This document shows, one piece after another, positions 15,593 to 25,276 of a stretch of 64,000 bases of DNA. Each line of letters starts with the position of its first letter. Within the stretch, counting starts at the first letter, position 1. This DNA comes from Pseudaquidulcibacter sp041917055 (lineage in GTDB: Bacteria > Pseudomonadota > Alphaproteobacteria > Caulobacterales > Aquidulcibacteraceae): assembly GCA_041917055.1 (NCBI GenBank), contig JAYRYJ010000006.1, forward strand, positions 114,879-178,878. Direction: 5' to 3'. Position numbers and translations under genes: made by a program. The notes below the pieces were generated by a model. That model saw only the letters and a list, made by a program, of their open reading frames with translations. It ran no database searches and was not told where the DNA came from.

Positions 15593-17644
15593 ATGAAAAA
15601 GCATTTATTGATCAAAACCACGCTCTTGACCGGATTAATCACGGCATTCACGCCTGCCTTTGCTGATGAACCATTTTTTGCCACGGGTTTAGAACTTACA
15701 CCTGTTAGCGAATATAATTCATTCGCTAATATCGTTCGTGCGCGTTCAAACGTCATATTATCTTCTGTGGATTTGTCGAAATATTTCCCACCGCCGGGTG
15801 ACCAAGGGCAAATGGGTTCATGTACCTCATGGGCGGTATCCTATGCGACACGTTCATTCTATTGGGCCAAAGGCCTAAAACGCCAACCCATGAGCGTCAG
15901 TGAGATTGCAAGCCCGTCTTATACTTACAACCAAACTGCGCCTTCACCGGGTCCGAATGGGAAATTATGCGGCGGCACGTCCATCCCATCTGCGTTTCGC
16001 GTTTTGATGAACCAAGGCGTAAGCACGCTTGCAGAATGGCCCTATACCGACCAAGGTTGTTTGCCGACCGCGCCGACCGATTTCCAATTGAATGCCGCTG
16101 GAAAAGGGAAGATTCCGGGCTATCAGAATGTATCATATTCAAGCCTTAGTGTCACCGATGCTTTTCGCGAAAACCTTGAACGCGGCAATCCTTTGGTGGT
16201 CGCAGTGATACTTAATACAAACGAATGGTCACGTTTTAAGGGTGGTGAAGTCTATACTGCGGGTCCTGATTCATTAACGCCAAGTGGTCAACATGGTCGC
16301 CATGCAATGGTCGTAGTTGGTTATGACGATAATATGAAGGCGAAAAACGGTGACGTCGGCGCCTTCAAACTTATTAATTCATGGGGCAAAAATTGGGGCG
16401 ATAATGGTTTTATTTGGATTTCCTATGAAACCTTCAAACAAATGGTGAAAGAGGCCTATATTATGACGGGTCTCGAAACGCCATTTAATCCGCGCGAAGA
16501 ATTTGTACCGCCGACACCGCCTGATGAAGACTTGAAAACCAAATTGGAAAAGATCTTAGAAGAATTCTCAACCAGCGATTTCAAAATCGATAAAAAAGGT
16601 TCGCAATTCGTTTTAAGCGGGCATGGTTGTGTCGATGAAGTCAAAATGCTTCGCAAACAAGTTTCACAATTCGGTAAATCTGTTGCCGTTGTCGCCGAAG
16701 AAACGCCGTGGCCGGCATGCGAAGTGCGCGGCATGGTTAAGGCCGCATTTGGTCGTGGCGATTTGGGTGTTGAAGTTGTTAATCTTGAAGCTGATGCGCC
16801 GAAAGCAGTGCGCGGAGTGCAAATCACACTTGCCGAAGAAAATATCAATAAAACGCCGATTTTGCGGGATACTGATAAATTCAAAATCAATATTGCAACC
16901 GATGCCGCCGCGCCATTCGTGCAAGTCTATTATTTGCAATCGGACCAGACCACAAAAGAAATGTATCGTGGCGTGGTTAAACCAAATGCCGCCGGTCAAT
17001 ATCAATTAGTATTGGGCGAGGCCCCATCCCCCATTCGTTTAGCAGCCAGTGGCCCCTTTGGCACTGAGGCAATTTTAGTTTTAGCGGGCAAAAACGAAAT
17101 TATTGAAGACAAGATCGCATTCAATGCTTCAGAATCTAGTTTTATGGATATGTTACGCGAAAAACTATCTGATTTGGTTGCGCAAAGGGACGATGTTCGC
17201 GCAAGTGTCGTCCAGCTTGAAGTTCAAGAAAAAACCGAAAAATCTTCAAATTGGCTGATTACTGAAAATGAATATAAAAACTTTGGGCCAGCGGAATTCG
17301 CGACTTCAAGCGGAAAAATAACTCAATTGGCATCAAATGGCCCCCGCGTTTCAATTCTAAGCCCTAAACTCAATGGCGATGTAAGCGGAACAATAGCAAT
17401 CAAGGCCGCCTTTAATGCTTTATCAGATGCCAAAGTTAATAAGGATTCGGTGCGCATAAAATACAAAATGCCTGTCGGCTGGTTTGACGTGACCGAACGT
17501 GTAAAGGCACAAGCACAAATCACCGCAAACGGCATTAATGCAAAACCAATGGCAATGCCCAAAGGCAATCACTTAATCCGTATTTCTGTATCCGATACAA
17601 AGGGTCGCGAATCTATCGTCGAAATTTTTGTGAATGTGACTTGA
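15593..17644 (+). CDS. Exported papain-like (C1A) cysteine protease with DUF4384-like and further C-terminal domains
   Basis: 683 residues from ATG 15593 (GGGGAA upstream, like the preceding gene). Signal peptide ends PAFA. The C1 domain has the oxyanion Gln and nucleophile in GDQGQMGSCTSWAVS (C77), the His in GRHAMVVVGYDDN and the Asn in LINSWGKNWGDNGFIW. After a Pro-rich linker (about residue 305) comes an alpha/beta segment, then a DUF4384-like stretch (VQVYYLQSD ... LRLAASGPFGTEAILVLAG type order) and an Ig-like end (RVSILSPKLNGDVSGTIAI). No long inhibitory propeptide precedes the catalytic domain. Adjacent and co-directional with the caspase-like gene; convergent with the trypsin-like gene. 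Confidence 0.88.
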   Translation: MKKHLLIKTTLLTGLITAFTPAFADEPFFATGLELTPVSEYNSFANIVRARSNVILSSVDLSKYFPPPGDQGQMGSCTSWAVSYATRSFYWAKGLKRQPMSVSEIASPSYTYNQTAPSPGPNGKLCGGTSIPSAFRVLMNQGVSTLAEWPYTDQGCLPTAPTDFQLNAAGKGKIPGYQNVSYSSLSVTDAFRENLERGNPLVVAVILNTNEWSRFKGGEVYTAGPDSLTPSGQHGRHAMVVVGYDDNMKAKNGDVGAFKLINSWGKNWGDNGFIWISYETFKQMVKEAYIMTGLETPFNPREEFVPPTPPDEDLKTKLEKILEEFSTSDFKIDKKGSQFVLSGHGCVDEVKMLRKQVSQFGKSVAVVAEETPWPACEVRGMVKAAFGRGDLGVEVVNLEADAPKAVRGVQITLAEENINKTPILRDTDKFKINIATDAAAPFVQVYYLQSDQTTKEMYRGVVKPNAAGQYQLVLGEAPSPIRLAASGPFGTEAILVLAGKNEIIEDKIAFNASESSFMDMLREKLSDLVAQRDDVRASVVQLEVQEKTEKSSNWLITENEYKNFGPAEFATSSGKITQLASNGPRVSILSPKLNGDVSGTIAIKAAFNALSDAKVNKDSVRIKYKMPVGWFDVTERVKAQAQITANGINAKPMAMPKGNHLIRISVSDTKGRESIVEIFVNVT

Positions 17645-17646
17645 TA

Positions 17647-19155
17647 CTATTCCGTCACATCATATTCCAAGACGCCATAACCCCAACCTGGCAAATCGGT
17701 TGTTGTGGCGCTTTTGTTTAGGATTGCCGCGATTTCATTGGCTAGGCTCGCAGCGTAAAAATCAGCGCCATTTTCGCCATATCCGGTGTGATAAGTGACA
17801 CTAACACCTTTTGACAGACGATTTTGGGAATTCAAAAACCCACTTAAATCCGCGTCTTTTGGCGCAACAATCACCAATAATTTTGATTTCCCCTTGGGCG
17901 GTGTAACCACATAGGGGCCAATTTCTTTTGTATCTTTATTTTCGCCGCCGATATTTTCCTTAACACCATTGGCAGGATAAATTTGGGTCAGAGTATTTTG
18001 GGCGTTTTGGTCAATGAAAATCAATTGTCCATCATTTTCGCTTGAGATTTTGACAAACCCTTTTTCATTAATTTTCGGCGTAATGACGCCGCAATCATCA
18101 TTTTCGCGATAGATGCAAAGGTCAATTTTCACGCGACCTTTTGCGGCACTCAATAATTCGTCCAAAGCCGTGAAGCCGATCAAATCATTTGATGGAATAT
18201 CGCCATCATAAATCGGCTTTGCGGATTTCACATTTGGAACAATCGATTTAATCCATTTCGCATGGGCTGAAAGGCGGGTGTAAATCCCGGGTGCGCCGAC
18301 TTTGCCGCATTCATTGGGCCCCCAACTAACAACGCCAATCAAAAACGGGCGATTTTCGCGATCATAAGACACCAATGGGCCGCCGGAATCACCATTGCAT
18401 GAATCACCAACAAAGCCCGTCTGCGGCCTTACCATCCAGCCTGCACAGATTTGCTTTTCGCCGACGACACCGTTTGATTCTATATGGCCTTCGGCACAAT
18501 CCGATGTCGCCACTAATGGGACGGTAACTTTCAAAAGTGTTTTGGAGGGGGTCGAAAACTCAACACCATCGCGCGCTATGACTTTTTCGCGTGTATCAAT
18601 TCCTGTGCGACCAAAGCCCGCGACAGTAACAAAGCCATCGTCAGGGTCATCTTTCGCATTTAACGAGAGGCGGGCAATTTCACCGTCCCACTTTCTGTCA
18701 AGGCGGATAATGGCAATATCATTGTCATATTTTTCGCCAATTCCACCGAATGATTTAGTGCATCCTGCATTATTATGAGTTGTGACTTTCTTTATTGAAT
18801 AAGCATTATTGCGCCCCAAAAGCGACATATCATAAGCGCCGGGGAAAATCGCCAATGCCGATGGGTCGATATATTTTTCGCCGCATTTATGCGATAAATC
18901 GCGCGAAAATTCTTCCATACAATGCGCAGCAGTTATCGCATTATAAGCATCGATCATAGTCGCGCCGCACATAGGCACATAAGCCCCTTGGGCATCTTTG
19001 CGCCCGATTAGGACGAAGGATTTCCATTCTTTAGGTTCGGCGATTGCGCCACCGACAATTTTGGCGGATTTGGGCGGGTTCGACGTTTTGGCAAGCGCCG
19101 TCACAGGAATTGCCGCCGCCAATATTGTCAAAACTATGCTTTTGCAAAATTTCAT
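17647..19155 (-). CDS. Exported trypsin-like (S1) serine protease with C-terminal DUF4384-like domain
   Basis: 502 residues from ATG 19155 (GGGGGAAATC just upstream; an ATG 24 bases earlier is possible). Signal peptide to ALA at about 22. The mature enzyme would begin near IVGGAIAE (33-40), the usual activation site. Triad: H78 in AITAAHC, Asp in YDNDIAIIRL, Ser in NGDSGGPL. Several conserved Cys pairs. After the protease (about residue 300) a domain with GQLIFIDQN ... LTQIYPANG ... PPKGKSKLLVIVAP resembles DUF4384, which the neighbouring papain-like protein also seems to carry. Stops of the two protease genes are 2 bases apart, so they converge. Confidence 0.88.
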   Translation of the reverse strand: MKFCKSIVLTILAAAIPVTALAKTSNPPKSAKIVGGAIAEPKEWKSFVLIGRKDAQGAYVPMCGATMIDAYNAITAAHCMEEFSRDLSHKCGEKYIDPSALAIFPGAYDMSLLGRNNAYSIKKVTTHNNAGCTKSFGGIGEKYDNDIAIIRLDRKWDGEIARLSLNAKDDPDDGFVTVAGFGRTGIDTREKVIARDGVEFSTPSKTLLKVTVPLVATSDCAEGHIESNGVVGEKQICAGWMVRPQTGFVGDSCNGDSGGPLVSYDRENRPFLIGVVSWGPNECGKVGAPGIYTRLSAHAKWIKSIVPNVKSAKPIYDGDIPSNDLIGFTALDELLSAAKGRVKIDLCIYRENDDCGVITPKINEKGFVKISSENDGQLIFIDQNAQNTLTQIYPANGVKENIGGENKDTKEIGPYVVTPPKGKSKLLVIVAPKDADLSGFLNSQNRLSKGVSVTYHTGYGENGADFYAASLANEIAAILNKSATTTDLPGWGYGVLEYDVTE

Positions 19156-19311
19156 GATTTCCCCCGAAAACCGTTTCAAAGATATTTAGAGCAAAGAAAG
19201 ATTCTAACAAGCAAAAAATGGAAAAATTATGGCGGCGGAATTTGGATTGGCAAAAATTAACCAATTATCACGACATATTTGATAGATTTCCAAAAAACAT
19301 AGGATTCACGA

Positions 19312-19983
19312 ATGTCAAATTACAATCAATTCGCCAAATCAATATTCTTCGGTGCAATTTGCACAGCATTAGTTGCCGCAATGCCCGCGCATGCAATCGA
19401 ATTAGAACAAGTTTCAGTCGGTGCAGGAACATTGGGAGCGCGTGCCGAGGTCGGGTTTGAAATTGTTCCTACCGTTGTTTTACGCGGCGTTATCAATAAA
19501 TACGATTATGATTATACCGATACGATTGATGACATTAAATATGACGGGCAAATTGGTTTTGGCTCATATGGCATTCAAGTCGATTTTCATCCGCCATTGG
19601 TTCCGATCTATGCCACCGTCGGGATTTTCAAAAATGACAATGAATTCAATATGACCGCCTTGCCAAAAGGCACTTATACAATCGGCAGCAATACCTATAC
19701 CGGCGCACAGGTCGGCACTTTGTCAACCAATGTCGGCTTTGATAATCAGGCATTATATGGCGGCGTCGGGCTTGAATTCCAATTGGGGCCGATTGCTGCG
19801 GTGCTTGAAGGTGGTGTTTATTATCAAGGCGACCCGCTGGTTACAATGAAAGCAACCGGCGCAATTGCCAATGATACTACTTTCATGAATGACCTAAAAA
19901 ACGAAATTGCCGCCGCCGAATCCGATTTGGATAAAGCAAAATATTGGCCGGCTGTCACTTTAATGGGCCGTTGGAAATTCTAA
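19312..19983 (+). CDS. Outer-membrane beta-barrel-like protein
   Basis: 223 residues, signal peptide ending MPAHA (about residue 27). The mature sequence alternates amphipathic strands (VGAGTLGARAEVGFEI, QIGFGSYGIQVDFH, LYGGVGLEFQLGPIAAVLEGGVYY) and ends with a strand terminating in Phe (LMGRWKF), the usual barrel C-terminus recognised by BAM. A helical insertion (MNDLKNEIAAAESDLDKAKY) precedes the last strand. Stop overlaps the patatin gene start (TAATG). Ligand unknown. Confidence 0.7.
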   Translation: MSNYNQFAKSIFFGAICTALVAAMPAHAIELEQVSVGAGTLGARAEVGFEIVPTVVLRGVINKYDYDYTDTIDDIKYDGQIGFGSYGIQVDFHPPLVPIYATVGIFKNDNEFNMTALPKGTYTIGSNTYTGAQVGTLSTNVGFDNQALYGGVGLEFQLGPIAAVLEGGVYYQGDPLVTMKATGAIANDTTFMNDLKNEIAAAESDLDKAKYWPAVTLMGRWKF

Positions 19984-21692
19984 TGTTACCGTCTGATTTT
20001 GAGCGTATTCCATTTTTGCGGACCGCGCCGAAATCAGTATTGAAAGAATTATCCCAACACGCGCGATGGTATTCCGTCCCCGGTGGACAGGCGTTGTTTT
20101 TGGAAAATGATGCTGCAGAAGAAATGTGGTTTGTCCGCTCGGGCGCATTGGGTGCGTTTCGCAATGATATTAATAATCAGCCTGAATTAATCGGTCATAT
20201 TCGTGCCGGCGAACCCGTTGGCGAAATGGCAATGATTTCGGGCGAACCGCATTCCGCTTCTGTCTATGCGCTACGCGATTCCGAAGTTTTCGCGATTGAT
20301 AAATCTACTTTCAATTCCTTTGTGCGGCGCTTTCCCGAATTAATGCAGGGTTTAGCGCGTACCATTCTTTTTCGTTCCAAACAAAATCGCCGTAAAAGTG
20401 CACAAGCAAACCCAAGAGTGTTTGGCTTTGTTTCTGCTTCCCCCACAATTGAAATTGAAAAGCGCGCCAAAGAGATTGCCAATGTAATAAAAGCAATGGG
20501 TAAAACCATCGCGATAATTGACGAAAGCGCGCTTGAGAACTCAATCGAATGGTTTGATGAAATCGAAAAAAATCACGATTTTGTGATTATTTGCGCGCAA
20601 TTGGGCGATAGCGTTTGGTCGCAAATTTGTTTGCGCCAATCAGATAGGATTTGGGTTTTCGGACGAACGGATGCCAAACCTTCATTTCCCCTATTGCCGC
20701 CCAACTTCTCACCCGTGCAGGAATTTCGCCTTGTTGATGTCGTCCTTATTCGAAAAGTCGGCAAAGCTAAAGCCTCGAGTGCGCGTGATTGGTTAGAAGC
20801 GGCAAACGCCTCGCGGCTTTTAGGTTGGCGCGAAGGAAATGAGAATGACGTCAAATCCTTGGCGCGCACCATAATCGGTAAATCTATAGGTCTTGTTTTA
20901 TCTGGCGGTGGGGCGCGCGCATTTTCGCAAATCGGTGCAATTCGTGCATTAAGAGAGGCAAAATTCGAATTTGATTTTTATGGTGGCACTTCAATGGGTG
21001 GCGTTGTCGCCGCCTGCGCCGCCATGGGTTGGAATGACAATGAGATTGAGGATCATATTATTGATGCCTTTGTGAAATCCAATCCTCTGAATGACTATAT
21101 CCTGCCAGTTGTGGCAATGACATCGGGCAAAAAAGTTGAGCAAAGGCTTTTAGAACATTTCGGCGACACTTTGATTGAGGATTTGCCGCGCCCGTTCTTT
21201 TGCGTTTCATCAAACCTGTCGGCGGCAAAAACCCGCATTCACCGCCTTGGTCGCCTTAATGAGGCGTTGCGCGCATCAATCGCTTTGCCGGGAATTTTGC
21301 CGCCAGTTGTGGAAAATGACGAGGTTTTTGTTGATGGCGCGGTTTTGAATAATTTCCCGATTGATATAATGCGCACAATGCATCGTGGTATGAATATTGG
21401 TGTAGATGTCACCGCCGATCACGCCTTGAATGCCGATGAATTTAAGAACCCGGAATCTTTCATTTCGTGGGTTTTGACGCATGGCTTCCATTCACCGCCA
21501 CCGATTGCCGAACTTTTGATGCGTTCTGCTACTGCCGCAATTGAACCGTTCAAAGCGGTCAATAAGTCCGATATTTATATTGTACCGGAATTAGGCGGCA
21601 TTGAATTACGCGATTGGAAAGCCTTTGATAAAGCGGTAGAGGCGGGATACAGCGCGACAGTTAAATTATTAAAAGAAATTTCTGCTGATTAA
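19983..21692 (+). CDS. Cyclic-nucleotide-binding domain plus patatin-like phospholipase (NTE/RssA family)
   Basis: 569 residues, ATG 19983 overlapping the barrel gene stop. Residues about 10-130 are a cNMP-binding fold (SVPGGQALFLENDAAEEMWF ... GEPVGEMAMISGEPHSASVYA). A middle domain resembles a Rossmann-like linker. The C-terminal patatin domain has the oxyanion loop LSGGGARA, nucleophile GTSMGG and catalytic Asp DGAVLNN. These proteins hydrolyse (lyso)phospholipids, often at the inner membrane. The tight coupling to a barrel protein is unusual enough to note. Catalytic residues are intact. Confidence 0.88.
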   Translation: MLPSDFERIPFLRTAPKSVLKELSQHARWYSVPGGQALFLENDAAEEMWFVRSGALGAFRNDINNQPELIGHIRAGEPVGEMAMISGEPHSASVYALRDSEVFAIDKSTFNSFVRRFPELMQGLARTILFRSKQNRRKSAQANPRVFGFVSASPTIEIEKRAKEIANVIKAMGKTIAIIDESALENSIEWFDEIEKNHDFVIICAQLGDSVWSQICLRQSDRIWVFGRTDAKPSFPLLPPNFSPVQEFRLVDVVLIRKVGKAKASSARDWLEAANASRLLGWREGNENDVKSLARTIIGKSIGLVLSGGGARAFSQIGAIRALREAKFEFDFYGGTSMGGVVAACAAMGWNDNEIEDHIIDAFVKSNPLNDYILPVVAMTSGKKVEQRLLEHFGDTLIEDLPRPFFCVSSNLSAAKTRIHRLGRLNEALRASIALPGILPPVVENDEVFVDGAVLNNFPIDIMRTMHRGMNIGVDVTADHALNADEFKNPESFISWVLTHGFHSPPPIAELLMRSATAAIEPFKAVNKSDIYIVPELGGIELRDWKAFDKAVEAGYSATVKLLKEISAD

Positions 21693-21778
21693 TTCGAATT
21701 TATCAGGCATTGCCCCTTTTTCGACATCATTAATAGTTCTAATAGGGTTTGTCGTCTTTATTTCTGGAAAGTGAAACA

Positions 21779-22483
21779 ATGAAGGGTTTTCGGCTTCCGC
21801 TGATTATGCTTGGGATATTAGTCTTGATTGGCGGCGCCATTGTCGTTTTGCGCTTTGTGCTTGGTCATGCCAAAGACGAAGTTGCGGTTAATGCGCAGAT
21901 TGTGAATGGCACAATGTATGACGGCCCAAGCGTCGATGTCGAACTCGACCCGTCGCAAGTAATTCCTGCGCCGGCAATTATCGAGGCGCCTGCTACTGCC
22001 AAAATTGACGATGCGGCGATTGCCGATGCTTCTGCCCAAGCCGCAATGAATTGCGCTGTAAGTTCGGTCAAAAACCTCGCAATTTCCGATTGGAATACAA
22101 GAGGCACAGTAAGTGCGCAGGCCGATGGCGATACTTGTGGTCAGGCTTTGGTGCGCCTGTTGGTGCGCGATGGCGCGGATAAGATTGTATTCACCATGAC
22201 AGCGCCTGCGCGTGATTTTGGGGTCGCACCCGATGCCGATGGCACAAGTCTTAAAGACGCAATTGAAAAAACCCTTCCGCAATCCTCAACCCATGCCAAT
22301 TCATTCCCGGAATGGAAAAACAATGACACCAAGCCATTCGGCACGGAATTTGACCAAGCAACTTATGAAAAACTGCGCGCCGAAGATGTTCCAATAATCT
22401 GTCTAAAACTCCCAAGCGCCCCACAGACATGTATAGCGGAAAACCCGAAAGATGGGATGTATCATACGTTTGTGAGGGGGTGA
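21779..22483 (+). CDS. Membrane-anchored protein of unknown function
   Basis: 234 residues from ATG 21779 (GGAAAG upstream). One N-terminal transmembrane segment (LPLIMLGILVLIGGAIVVLRFVLG) and an extracytoplasmic region rich in Ala/Asp/Pro, with five Cys. No recognisable domain. It follows the patatin gene by 86 bases on the same strand. A signal anchor rather than a cleaved peptide is likely. Confidence 0.55.
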   Translation: MKGFRLPLIMLGILVLIGGAIVVLRFVLGHAKDEVAVNAQIVNGTMYDGPSVDVELDPSQVIPAPAIIEAPATAKIDDAAIADASAQAAMNCAVSSVKNLAISDWNTRGTVSAQADGDTCGQALVRLLVRDGADKIVFTMTAPARDFGVAPDADGTSLKDAIEKTLPQSSTHANSFPEWKNNDTKPFGTEFDQATYEKLRAEDVPIICLKLPSAPQTCIAENPKDGMYHTFVRG

Positions 22484-22544
22484 TTAATTTTTTGCCGATA
22501 ATATAATTAATGTGTCGGTTAAAAATGGAAACTGGTTTTGGATA

Positions 22545-23105
22545 CTAGATTCGCAAATAGTTTTCGATATCTAATCTGCTGAATTCATTGGAATATCCAT
22601 TTCCAATCGCAGTCCGTGGATTGCCTGATTTCGTAATTCCACCAAAATGCAACCATTCAAAATCGTTGCCGCCAATTTGGCGATACAATTCTCGCAAATA
22701 GTCTCTAAGGCCATCAATTTCATTTATTTTATTGCCCCAACAAGCCCAAATTTTTTTGCACATTGGGTGATCGGCTAATACTCTTTTTATTTGTTCAATG
22801 TTTGATTCCCCAGTATGTCTATCCAAATTACCGTCAAAATAACTCAAACGAACCGGATAAATATTCACAAGGATAAATCCATCGAAGAAATTGTGTTCAG
22901 CTATCCGTTTTGCACAGGTCGTAGTTTGATCGGATTCAAAGGCCGTAGCTGTGCTTGGGAAAGAACCCAATACGATAATTTCATTTGCACCAGAATTTCC
23001 TATGAAATATCGGTGACCGCTTATCCCTAAGTCTTCGTAAATATCAAAAAACATATTAGCCGCACTCCACCTTCCAAAATATAGTTGGGGATTCCAGTTA
23101 AGCAT
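22545..23105 (-). CDS. DUF1643 family protein
   Basis: 186 residues if started at ATG 23105 (MLNWNPQLYFGRWS). The open frame continues upstream through the ilvC terminator, which is not credible as coding. The order of conserved segments, an N-terminal Asn/Ser pocket, FILVNIYPVR, and KIWACWGNKIN, matches DUF1643, a family of unknown function often found in accessory DNA. It begins 30 bases after the ilvC terminator. Confidence 0.65.
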   Translation of the reverse strand: MLNWNPQLYFGRWSAANMFFDIYEDLGISGHRYFIGNSGANEIIVLGSFPSTATAFESDQTTTCAKRIAEHNFFDGFILVNIYPVRLSYFDGNLDRHTGESNIEQIKRVLADHPMCKKIWACWGNKINEIDGLRDYLRELYRQIGGNDFEWLHFGGITKSGNPRTAIGNGYSNEFSRLDIENYLRI

Positions 23106-23134
23106 TTCAATCTTCTTTTCTATTATTTGAAGAA

Positions 23135-23163
23135 AAACAAAAAAGGCGACCTGAAAGGTCGCC
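23135..23163 (-). terminator. Rho-independent terminator of ilvC
   Basis: On the minus strand GGCGACC/GGTCGCC arms with a short TTTCA loop are followed by TTTTTTGTTTTT. It lies 25 bases after the ilvC stop. Confidence 0.88.
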
Positions 23164-23187
23164 AATTTCGTAATTCGTAATTCGTAA

Positions 23188-24207
23188 TTAATTCTTGGCT
23201 TTATCAACCAATTTATTCTTGCCAATCCATGGCATCATGGCGCGAAGTCTTGCGCCGACTTCTTCGATTGGGTGTTCGGCGTTTAAGCGACGGGTTGCTT
23301 TGAATGATGGTGCGCCTGCGCGGTTTTCCAACATCCAATCGCGGGTGAATTTGCCGGTTTGAATATCGCGCAGCACGTTTTTCATTTCCGCTTTGGTTTC
23401 AGGCGTAATAATGCGTGGGCCGGTTACATATTGGCCATATTCCGCAGTATTTGAAACCGAATAATCCATGTTTGCGATACCGCCTTCATAGATTAGGTCA
23501 ACGATTAATTTAACCTCATGCAAGCATTCAAAATACGCCATTTCAGGGGCGTAACCGGCCTCAACAAGGGTTTCAAAACCCGCACGAATAAGTTCAACCA
23601 AACCACCGCAAAGAACCGCTTGTTCACCAAATAAATCGGTTTCGCATTCTTCACGGAAAGTGGTTTGAATAATGCCGGAACGACCGCCACCAACGCCTGA
23701 AGCATAAGCAAGCGCAGTCTTTTCGGCATTGCCCGAAGCATTTTGATAAATCGCAAACAAGCAAGGAACGCCGCCGCCTTTGGCATATTCACCACGAACA
23801 GTGTGACCAGGGCCTTTTGGTGCAACCAATGCCACATCAACATCTTTTGGCGGCTGAATAAGTTCGAAATGAACTGAAAAACCGTGCGCGAACAAAAGGG
23901 TTTGACCCGCTTTTAAGTGTGGCGCAATTTCGGCTTTATAAAGATCGGCTTGGCCTTCATCGGGTGTCACAATCATAAGAATATCGGCGGTTTTGGCGGC
24001 TTCTTCAACCGAAACCACTTTAAGCCCCTCACCTTCGGCCTTGGCAACAGTTGGTGAACCCGCGCGCAATGCCACAATCACATTCTTGCAGCCTGAATCG
24101 CGCAAATTAAGCGCATGGGCATGACCTTGTGAACCATAACCGACAATCGCGATGGTTTTATCTTTAATAGAACCCAAATCGCAATCTTTATCGTAATAAA
24201 CCTGCAT
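23188..24207 (-). CDS. ilvC: Ketol-acid reductoisomerase (class I)
   Basis: 339 residues from ATG 24207 (GGAGAG just upstream). Starts MQVYYDKDCDLGSIKDKTIA with the Rossmann motif GYGSQGHAHALNLRDSG. The Mg-binding/knotted C-terminal domain is present (GGLVELIRAGFETLVEAGYAPEMAYFE, the ETDLFGEQ segment and ISNTAEYG-like VSNTAEYG). It converts acetolactate and acetohydroxybutyrate to the dihydroxy acids in Val/Ile synthesis. Short length and motif make it the bacterial class I form. Product of ilvB/ilvN (31.7-38.6 kb) is its substrate. Divergent from the LysR gene. Confidence 0.97.
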   Translation of the reverse strand: MQVYYDKDCDLGSIKDKTIAIVGYGSQGHAHALNLRDSGCKNVIVALRAGSPTVAKAEGEGLKVVSVEEAAKTADILMIVTPDEGQADLYKAEIAPHLKAGQTLLFAHGFSVHFELIQPPKDVDVALVAPKGPGHTVRGEYAKGGGVPCLFAIYQNASGNAEKTALAYASGVGGGRSGIIQTTFREECETDLFGEQAVLCGGLVELIRAGFETLVEAGYAPEMAYFECLHEVKLIVDLIYEGGIANMDYSVSNTAEYGQYVTGPRIITPETKAEMKNVLRDIQTGKFTRDWMLENRAGAPSFKATRRLNAEHPIEEVGARLRAMMPWIGKNKLVDKAKN

Positions 24208-24373
24208 AATACTCTCCAAAATCCTATATGGGCGCAAAAGAAAGTTTCTTGCGCAAAAAGTGGCTTGCGGCTGCTTCCCTTGCGTTTTTTTTGCAAAAGG
24301 TCAATGCTTAGAGGCGAATTTTCGCATGATTTTATGCAAACTTTTGGCTAAAATAGTTTAAAGGGCGCACTAA

Positions 24374-24393
24374 ATTGTGTAGTGTGACACAAT
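24374..24393. promoter_or_regulatory. Perfect 7-bp dyad overlapping the lysR start codon, probable LysR operator
   Basis: ATTGTGT-AGTGTG-ACACAAT is a perfect inverted repeat in the ilvC-lysR intergenic region, ending inside the lysR ATG. LysR-type regulators often autoregulate through such dyads. The core TGTAGTGTG (24378-24386) recurs in the monooxygenase promoter region at 29959-29967. Confidence 0.6.
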
Positions 24394-25276
24394 GGAAATC
24401 AAACACCTCAAAAATTTTGCGACTATTGCCAAAGAAGGGAATTTTGGGCGGGCTTCGGCTATCTTAAACATTTCCCAACCGCCCCTTACTCGGCAGATGC
24501 AGCAACTGGAGCATGAATTGGGTGTCGCACTTTTCAAACGCACCGCGAAAGGTGTGGTTTTGACAGAGGCGGGAAAGTCACTTTATGATGATGCCCTAAA
24601 AATCCTTGCGCTCGCGGAAGATGCTACGGCGCGTGCAAAACGTGCGTCTGAAGGCATTGTTGGGCGCATTGATATTGGTATTTTCGGATCCGGAATTTTT
24701 GAGTTTGCGCCGCGCATTTTGAAACAATTCCGCTATGCGTTTCCTAATGTGAATGTCGTCATGCATTCAATGCATAAAGGCGAACAGATTGAAGCATTGC
24801 GGCAAAATCGGATTCAAGTTGGCTTTAACCGCCTTATTCCCAAATTGCCTGATATTAAAAGCAAAGTCATTTTATCGGAAAATTTGGTTTTGGCGGTCGC
24901 TGAAACCAATCCATTGGCGCGCGCAAATGTGGCATCGGTCCAAGATTTGGTGTCAGAGCCTTTGATTTTATTTCCCAATGTCGCGCGCCCGAATTTCGCC
25001 GACTATGTGACAGGGCTTTTCCATCAATACGGCCTTAGCCCAAATGTATCTCAAACCGTTAGTGATGCCGCGACCAGTGTTGCCTTGGTTGCGTCGGGGT
25101 TTGGTGTTTGTTTGGTGCCCGAATCCGCGACCCGCTATGCCGCGACGGGCGTCAAATATGTGGCTTTGAAAGAAAGCCCACCTGCGACAATTGATATATC
25201 ATGCATGTATCGCGCAAACGATACAAGCCCGATTTTGAAGGCGTTTTTGGCGACACTTGACGATTTTAAGCCTTAG
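24392..25276 (+). CDS. LysR-type transcriptional regulator
   Basis: 294 residues. The N-terminal winged helix-turn-helix is classical (FGRASAILNISQPPLTRQMQQLEHELGVALFKR), followed by a linker helix and the periplasmic-binding-like effector domain. Its length and motifs resemble CatR/BenM and IlvY alike. It is divergent from ilvC (like E. coli ilvY) but also ends 4 bases inside the last gene of the monooxygenase operon, so it may control either. No strong ribosome site precedes the ATG; the start overlaps the dyad at 24374-24393. Confidence 0.88.
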   Translation: MEIKHLKNFATIAKEGNFGRASAILNISQPPLTRQMQQLEHELGVALFKRTAKGVVLTEAGKSLYDDALKILALAEDATARAKRASEGIVGRIDIGIFGSGIFEFAPRILKQFRYAFPNVNVVMHSMHKGEQIEALRQNRIQVGFNRLIPKLPDIKSKVILSENLVLAVAETNPLARANVASVQDLVSEPLILFPNVARPNFADYVTGLFHQYGLSPNVSQTVSDAATSVALVASGFGVCLVPESATRYAATGVKYVALKESPPATIDISCMYRANDTSPILKAFLATLDDFKP

